Assembly: GCA_049609625.1 (NCBI GenBank)
Contig: JBMYYR010000058.1
Location: forward strand, 1-11,248
DNA length: 11,248 nucleotides
Origin: JBMYYR01 sp049609625
GTDB taxonomy: Bacteria > Bacteroidota > Bacteroidia > Flavobacteriales > CAJXXR01
Reading direction: 5' to 3'
A model generated the notes under the pieces. That model saw only the letters and a list, made by a program, of their open reading frames with translations. It did no database searches and had not been told where the DNA came from. A program made the position numbers and the translations under genes. This document shows, piece by piece, positions 6,704 through 11,248 of this stretch (the first letter of the stretch is position 1; every line of letters starts with the position of its first letter).

Positions 6704-8095
6704 ATGGCTTTAATAAAATCTATCTCTGGCATCCGCGGAGAAATTGGCGGACAAGTAGGTTCGTCACTTACACCAGTTGACATCGTGAAATTTACGAGCG
6801 CTTATGCGCAATGGCTTTTGGCTCAACATCCTAATCAAAAAACCAAAGTTATTATTGGTCGAGATGCACGAATGTCGGGCGCTGTGGTTTCTCAAATGGT
6901 GTCGTCTACTTTGCAAATGATGGGTATTGATGTGGTCGATTTAGGCTTGTCGACTACGCCAACCGTCGAAATGGCAGTCGTTTGGAATCAAGCCCAAGGT
7001 GGAATTATTCTGACCGCAAGTCATAATCCCAAACAATGGAATGCCTTAAAATTACTCAACCAAAAAGGCGAGTTTATTTCTGGAGCAGATGGAGAAAAAC
7101 TGTTGCAGTTAGCTGAAAATGAAGCCTTTGATTTTGCTTTAGTTGATGATTTAGGAAACTATTCAACAGAAAATTCGGCTATAGATCGCCATGTAAATTT
7201 GATTTTAGATTTACCTTTGGTCAAAGCTAATTTAGATAAAAAACGATCACTAAAATTTGTGGTCGATGCTATAAATTCCACTGGAGCAACAGCTGTTCCT
7301 GCCATGTTAAAAGCACTTGGTTATCATGACGTTGTGGTGCTCCACGGCGCTATGCACGGCGATTTTGAACACAATCCAGAACCTTTAAAAGCGCATCTAA
7401 AAGCGATTTCGGAAGCTATGATTTCTGAAAAAGCCGATATTGGTATTGTGGTTGATCCCGACGTAGATCGTTTAGCTTTTGTCTGCGAAGATGGGACCAT
7501 GTTTGGCGAAGAATATACACTTGTGGCTGTTGCCGATTATGTGTTGCGTCATCAAGCCGGCACCACAGTTTCCAATATGTCGTCAACAAAAGCTTTGCGC
7601 GATGTTACCGAAAAACTAACTGATTTTCAATCTTTTAGCTCCGCTGTTGGCGAAGTGAACGTGGTGGAAATGATGAAAGAAAAACAAGCCACAATTGGCG
7701 GAGAAGGTAATGGCGGTATCATTTATCCTGAGCTTCATTATGGTCGTGATGCCTTGGTTGGTATTGCACTTTTCCTGAATCATTTTGTTGATTTTGAAGG
7801 CTCGCTTTCGCAATTTAGAGATCAATATCCTTATTATTTTATAGCTAAAAAGAAAATTGAACTCAGTGCCGATTTCGATATTGATGCCGCCTTAGCTCAG
7901 CTAAAAGCACAATATGAAACCACTCAAGAAATCAATACCATTGATGGATTGAAGCTCTATTTTGAGGACTCTTGGGTGCATATAAGAAAATCGAATACCG
8001 AACCTATTGTTCGAATTTATGCTGAAGCCACTTCCGAGGATTTAGCAAACCAACTTGCCGACCGTTTTATAGCCGAACTCCAAAAACTGAACTAA
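6704..8095 (+). CDS. glmM: Phosphoglucosamine mutase
   Basis: A 463-residue alpha-D-phosphohexomutase. As GlmM it would convert glucosamine-6-phosphate to glucosamine-1-phosphate in the cytoplasm, supplying UDP-GlcNAc for peptidoglycan and lipid A. All four active-site loops are present: the phosphoserine loop TASHNP with S106, the Mg-binding DPDVDR (D251, D253, D255), the sugar-binding GEGNGG (333-338), and the phosphate-binding RKSNTEP (428-434). The GIRG segment (9-12) is also typical. Assignment to glucosamine rather than mannose or glucose phosphate rests on overall resemblance to Bacteroidota GlmM, so sugar specificity is less certain than the fold. A phylum-type promoter lies 21 nt upstream. 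The stop codon overlaps the start of the cysteine desulfurase gene by one base, implying translational coupling. Confidence 0.9.
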   Translation: MALIKSISGIRGEIGGQVGSSLTPVDIVKFTSAYAQWLLAQHPNQKTKVIIGRDARMSGAVVSQMVSSTLQMMGIDVVDLGLSTTPTVEMAVVWNQAQGGIILTASHNPKQWNALKLLNQKGEFISGADGEKLLQLAENEAFDFALVDDLGNYSTENSAIDRHVNLILDLPLVKANLDKKRSLKFVVDAINSTGATAVPAMLKALGYHDVVVLHGAMHGDFEHNPEPLKAHLKAISEAMISEKADIGIVVDPDVDRLAFVCEDGTMFGEEYTLVAVADYVLRHQAGTTVSNMSSTKALRDVTEKLTDFQSFSSAVGEVNVVEMMKEKQATIGGEGNGGIIYPELHYGRDALVGIALFLNHFVDFEGSLSQFRDQYPYYFIAKKKIELSADFDIDAALAQLKAQYETTQEINTIDGLKLYFEDSWVHIRKSNTEPIVRIYAEATSEDLANQLADRFIAELQKLN

Positions 8096-9231
8096 TGATG
8101 AGAGTGTATTTAGACAATGCCGCCACCACGCCTATCGACCAAGAGGTACTCGATGTAATGACCCAAACCATGGCAAGCCATTACGGCAATCCCTCTTCCA
8201 CCCATTTATTAGGTCGGAAAAGTAAAAGTTTGATCGAAACGGCGCGTAAAAATATCGCCAAGCACCTCAATTGCACACCAGGAGAATTGGTCTTTACGTC
8301 GGGTGGAACAGAAGCTGACAACATGGCTATCAACTGTTCTGTCAATCACTTAGGAGTTCGTCATATTATTACGTCTAAGTTAGAACATCATGCCGTTGGA
8401 CATACGGCAGATAATATTTGTGATGGTAAATCGGTTAAATTATCTTGTGTCAATTTGGATGAAAAAGGACATATTGATTTACAACATTTAGAAGAACTTT
8501 TGGCAGGAAATTCAGAAAAAACTTTGGTGTCTTTGATGTATGCCAATAACGAAATTGGGAATTTACTCCCTGCTGAAGAGGTGTCGAACTTATGTAGAAA
8601 ATACAAAGCTTATTTTCATTCAGACACCGTGCAATCTATGGCGCATTACGAATACGATTTAGATCAATTTGAGGTTGATTTTATTACCTGTGCCGCTCAT
8701 AAATTCCACGGACCAAAAGGTGTCGGCTTTTTATATATCAACAAAGATGTTAAGATTTCACCGATGATTTTTGGTGGTGCGCAAGAAAGAAATATGCGTG
8801 GCGGAACTGAAAATCTTCATGGTATTGTAGCCATGTCTAAAGCCTTTGATGTGGCTTATCGAGATTTAAAAGCGCATCGAAATCACATCGAAGGTCTGAA
8901 ACAATACATGATAGATCAGCTGAAAGCAAAACTCGATGATGTACGCTTTAATGGCGATTCGGCAAATTTAGACCGAAGTTTATACACGGTTTTGAGTACT
9001 TCTTTGCCAAAAACAGAACACTCAGCCATGCTTTTATTTCATTTAGATATTTTGGGTATTTGTTGTTCTGGAGGTTCGGCTTGCTCTTCGGGTTCTAACA
9101 AAGGTTCTCATGTTTTAGAAGGCATCAACGCCGACATGGAGCGCCCAGCCGTCCGATTTTCATTCTCAAAATATAACACAAAGGAAGAGATTGATTATGC
9201 TGTAGGTCAGTTGGTTGAGTTGTATTCTTGA
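8095..9231 (+). CDS. Cysteine desulfurase (IscS/NifS-type, class V aminotransferase fold)
   Basis: A 378-residue PLP enzyme that takes sulfur from L-cysteine as a persulfide for Fe-S clusters and thiolated cofactors. The N-terminus VYLDNAATTP is typical. H99/H100 stack on or act near the cofactor, N152, D177 and Q180 contact PLP, and K203 in AAHKFHGPKG forms the Schiff base. The catalytic cysteine is C330 in the long mobile loop GGSACSSGS, which marks group I (IscS/NifS) rather than SufS; two extra cysteines, C323 and C324, lie nearby. The length is slightly under E. coli IscS (404), with a short C-terminus. The first of two adjacent ATGs overlaps the glmM stop; the second, at 8098, would remove only one residue. 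No iscU or iscA follows; an RT gene does instead, so the scaffold partner is elsewhere. Confidence 0.94.
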   Translation: MMRVYLDNAATTPIDQEVLDVMTQTMASHYGNPSSTHLLGRKSKSLIETARKNIAKHLNCTPGELVFTSGGTEADNMAINCSVNHLGVRHIITSKLEHHAVGHTADNICDGKSVKLSCVNLDEKGHIDLQHLEELLAGNSEKTLVSLMYANNEIGNLLPAEEVSNLCRKYKAYFHSDTVQSMAHYEYDLDQFEVDFITCAAHKFHGPKGVGFLYINKDVKISPMIFGGAQERNMRGGTENLHGIVAMSKAFDVAYRDLKAHRNHIEGLKQYMIDQLKAKLDDVRFNGDSANLDRSLYTVLSTSLPKTEHSAMLLFHLDILGICCSGGSACSSGSNKGSHVLEGINADMERPAVRFSFSKYNTKEEIDYAVGQLVELYS

Positions 9232-10783
9232 TGTTGGGTTTTTATGGCGCATAAAAAAACATGAAACTTTGAAATCATATTATCATTATTCAAATAAAAT
9301 ATCAAAAAAGGAACTATACAATGGATTGGTTGGATGTGGTCTATTTGCAGAGAAGATTCCTAATTTTCTTTGCAGTAAAGAGTTTCTGAAATACTCCAAA
9401 ACTATTACTATTCCCGTTGATAATAAACCTAAAGATTATATCAGGTATTCAAGTATGCGGAATATTAATGTGCCAAGACAAATGGCTATACCCGAACCTT
9501 TTGTTTATGCAAGTTTGTGCAATTCCCTTAAATTAAATTGGGATAAAATTCAGAAAAATTTTAAGAAAAACACACAAAAAGACAAGTTTAAAGTAAGTAG
9601 AATACACCTTAGAAAGCTTAAAGGGAAATGCTCTCTATTTGAGATGAATTATAAGAATTATGAAGATGACGGCTTCCCTGAACAAGACTTGATAATAAAA
9701 AGTAAATATGTTGTAATTGCTGATATTTCAAAATGCTTTCCAAGTATTTATAGCCATGCAATTGCATGGGCGTTAGTTGGGAAATCTTTTGCGAAAACAA
9801 ATAGAAATCCAGAAAATTGGTTCAACGAGTTAGATTTTAGAACCCGAAATGTTAAATACGGAGAAACAAATGGGGTCTTAATTGGACCTCATACTTCAAA
9901 TTTGATTTCTGAAATTATTTTAACTAAAGTCGACAAAGAATTAAGAAAAAAAGGATTTGAATATATTAGGCATATAGATGACTATACTTGTTATACAAAA
10001 TCGTATGAAGAAGCTGAAAAATTCTTCCTCGATCTATCTACTGAATTGAGTAAGTATGAATTGTCCTTGAATTTAAAAAAATCAGAAATTTCTCCTTTAC
10101 CAAAAGCAAGTGTGAAAAATTGGGTTAATAGACTAAATCATTATGTTTTTGTCAATACCTATGAATATTTTGGTAAAAAAGGATTAAAGGTTAGAGAGCT
10201 ACAAGGTTTTATTGACTTTTCAATTGATTTAATGCTCAAGGAGCAAAGTGATGCTTCGGTTTTAAATTATGCCATAAAAATAATAGCTAACAAACATTTA
10301 GGAATAGGAGCAAAAGAATATTATTTAAAACAAATCCACCATCTTGTTTTGCTTTTTCCTTACTTAGTAAGTATTTTGGAAGAGTATGTTTTCAAACCAC
10401 ATAAAGTTGAGAAATCGATTGTCAAGTCAATAGCAAATGATATTTATGCCTATGGAATTGAGCGAAATATATATGAAGCATGTTCTTACGCTTTATATTG
10501 GGCGTCAAAATATGGTTTTAAGCTTGATGCAAAAAAAGTCAAAAAAAATGCTTTGAGATCTAATGATTGTATATACATGTTGTCTGCTTTCATTTATCAC
10601 AGAAAAACAAAGCCAAAAGCATATTTAGCTGAATACAGAGATAAAGCAGAATCATTAAAAATAACTGATTTTGATAGATATTGGGTGTATATTTATGAAG
10701 TATTACCTTGGTCAGATTTACCACTTTCTTATAAAGAGATGAAAAAAGAGAAAATATCATTTTTGAAATCAAAGTATAAATAA
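9215..10783 (+). CDS. Reverse transcriptase of the unknown-group/abortive-infection (DRT-like) kind
   Basis: A predicted RNA-directed DNA polymerase of up to 522 residues, probably an antiphage protein. Early RT motifs lie near 75-105 (the RNINVPRQMAIPEP stretch). Motif A is IADISKCFPSIYSH (168-181) with D170; motif B is GVLIGPHTSNLISEI (220-234); motif C is RHIDDY (252-257) with D255 and D256; motif D is LSLNLKKSEI (283-292). All three catalytic aspartates are present, so it should be active. Residues about 335-500 are helical, resembling the alpha-repeat domain of AbiA/AbiK-type RTs. No maturase, retron RNA or integrase is associated. The first in-frame ATG is residue 81, inside the conserved region. 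The start is therefore TTG at 9215 (17-nt overlap with the desulfurase gene), TTG at 9269, or ATG 9244 through a frameshift. It is more AT-rich and lysine/isoleucine-rich than its neighbours, suggesting acquisition. The RT call is strong; the defence role is inferred. Confidence 0.9.
   Translation: MSCILDVGFLWRIKKHETLKSYYHYSNKISKKELYNGLVGCGLFAEKIPNFLCSKEFLKYSKTITIPVDNKPKDYIRYSSMRNINVPRQMAIPEPFVYASLCNSLKLNWDKIQKNFKKNTQKDKFKVSRIHLRKLKGKCSLFEMNYKNYEDDGFPEQDLIIKSKYVVIADISKCFPSIYSHAIAWALVGKSFAKTNRNPENWFNELDFRTRNVKYGETNGVLIGPHTSNLISEIILTKVDKELRKKGFEYIRHIDDYTCYTKSYEEAEKFFLDLSTELSKYELSLNLKKSEISPLPKASVKNWVNRLNHYVFVNTYEYFGKKGLKVRELQGFIDFSIDLMLKEQSDASVLNYAIKIIANKHLGIGAKEYYLKQIHHLVLLFPYLVSILEEYVFKPHKVEKSIVKSIANDIYAYGIERNIYEACSYALYWASKYGFKLDAKKVKKNALRSNDCIYMLSAFIYHRKTKPKAYLAEYRDKAESLKITDFDRYWVYIYEVLPWSDLPLSYKEMKKEKISFLKSKYK
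9244..9259 (+). other. Out-of-frame ATG plus A7 tract at the RT start
   Basis: ATG at 9244, 12 nt after the desulfurase stop, opens a frame that reads M-A-H-K-K-T and stops at once (TGA, 9262-9264). Seven A residues fill 9253-9259. With six instead, the frame would read M-A-H-K-K-H-E-T-L and join the RT frame. This may be a sequencing or assembly error, a phase-variable tract, or a slippage site; sequence alone cannot decide. Confidence 0.55.
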
Positions 10784-10829
10784 CTAAATTTTCGGATATT
10801 ATGAAGGAATTTATCTAAAGAACCATCCT

Positions 10830-11012
10830 CTACTCCTTCACCCGAATAGGAAAATACCCTTCCACAGCCAAAAGATCATTTCTGCCATAGCTAAACCAAG
10901 CTGTCAGATTAATCAATCTGTTGATTTCCAATCTTTTACCTCTGTTTAGTCTCCAAACTGAGTAGTGTGCCGTGTTTTCGGTATCGCCAGCACGAATACT
11001 TAGTTGTTGTGC
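10830..11012 (-). pseudogene. Start-less C-terminal remnant of an unknown gene
   Basis: Read on the minus strand, 60 sense codons run from just after a stop (TAA, 11015-11013) to a TAG at 10832-10830, with no ATG. The peptide looks protein-like rather than random: it contains H-Y-S-V-W-R-L-N-R-G, then L-T-A-W-F-S-Y-G-R-N-D, and ends E-G-Y-F-P-I-R-V-K-E, with two Trp, three Tyr and normal charge balance. Base composition (24 of 60 G or C at 10861-10920) is nearer to the housekeeping genes than to the RT. I do not recognise the family. It may be the surviving end of a gene cut off by the event that brought in its neighbours. A chance open frame remains possible. Confidence 0.4.
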
Positions 11013-11020
11013 TTAGTTTT

Positions 11021-11248
11021 TTATTGTTCTTCTATTGTTGATTGTCCTTTTGAATAATCTCCTGATGTCCATTCCCAATTTTCATAAAGACGAATTTTTC
11101 CGTTTTCTAGAATTTCAGGCTTCGAACTACATTTCCCTGTCATAATCTGGTTTTTGTCATTAACTTGATGATAAACCATATTAATATTCCCATATTTATC
11201 GACAATCCCAATCGAGTGTCCTTTCACTATTTTACCTCCTGAGTATTC
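11021..11248 (-). CDS. C-terminal part of a small conserved protein (family often auto-named N-acetylglutamate synthase)
   Basis: This minus-strand frame is open to the window edge, so only the last 75 residues are seen and the true start lies beyond 11248. It reads E-Y-S-G-G-K-I-V-K-G-H-S-I-G-I-V-D, then Y-H-Q-V-N-D, P-E-I-L-E-N-G-K-I-R-L, W-E-W-T-S-G-D and ends S-T-I-E-E-Q. From memory this strongly resembles a small (about 100-residue) conserved protein that databases frequently label N-acetylglutamate synthase without biochemical support. The pattern of short G-x-V/I-D and W-x-W-x-S-G-D strands suggests a small beta-rich domain, not a GNAT acetyltransferase, so I do not accept the enzymatic name. 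A GTG at 11227 is an internal codon, not the start. Its stop lies 8 nt from the start-less remnant on the same strand. Confidence 0.65.
   Translation of the reverse strand, partial: EYSGGKIVKGHSIGIVDKYGNINMVYHQVNDKNQIMTGKCSSKPEILENGKIRLYENWEWTSGDYSKGQSTIEEQ

Noticed and set aside
9231..9254. TGATG overlap after the desulfurase gene as the RT start
   Set aside because: ATG 9231 opens only seven codons before TAA in a different frame, and the stop is not removed by changing the A-tract length.
9232..10830. Retron or group II intron interpretation of the RT
   Set aside because: There is no space for an msr-msd RNA before the RT, which abuts the desulfurase gene; no maturase or endonuclease domain is seen, and only about 45 nt follow before the remnant. 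A companion ncRNA as in DRT2 is likewise not visible.
10784..11020. Integron attC-like site near the small conserved gene
   Set aside because: I looked for paired GTTRRRY / RYYYAAC core sites on both strands and found none.

Overview
The window looks like chromosomal DNA of a Flavobacteriia-type Bacteroidota, probably a Flavobacteriaceae member. The evidence is AT-rich coding sequence, A-rich rather than Shine-Dalgarno-like leaders, signal peptides ending in S-A-Q or W-A-Q, and two good matches to the Bacteroidota promoter (TTG, 18 nt, TAnnTTTG). The taxonomic call is an inference from style and family resemblance; there is no rRNA.

Layout. (1) 28-4207: a same-strand run of a predicted exported beta-rich protein of unknown function with a very basic tail, a secreted M28 zinc peptidase (carboxypeptidase Q-like), and a cytoplasmic M3 oligopeptidase (Dcp/OpdA-like). 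The gaps are 19 and 6 nt, so this is probably an operon for peptide breakdown. A convergent bidirectional terminator closes it. (2) 4351-4668 (minus): a small exported protein, possibly DUF4476-like. (3) 4669-5021: a divergent regulatory region with direct repeats, a palindrome and a promoter, leading into a typical 2-Cys peroxiredoxin (5022-5654). (4) 5723-6559: a membrane-anchored SPFH/prohibitin protein. It and the peroxiredoxin gene are followed by terminators with nearly the same hairpin core. (5) 6704-9231: phosphoglucosamine mutase (glmM) and an IscS/NifS-type cysteine desulfurase, overlapping by one base and driven by a recognisable promoter. (6) 9215-10783: a reverse transcriptase of the unknown-group/abortive-infection kind. 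It has intact catalytic aspartates and a helical C-terminal half, and it abuts the desulfurase gene. (7) 10784-11248: a start-less gene remnant and the C-terminal end of another gene, both on the minus strand.

The first 9.2 kb are ordinary housekeeping genes for peptide turnover, peroxide detoxification, membrane organisation, cell-wall precursor synthesis and sulfur mobilisation. The last 2 kb look accessory. The RT is the best candidate for an under-described system: probably a single-protein antiphage reverse transcriptase placed in a spot that also holds gene debris. Its start is abnormal. There is no in-frame ATG near the N-terminus, and an A7 tract puts the natural upstream ATG out of frame by one base.
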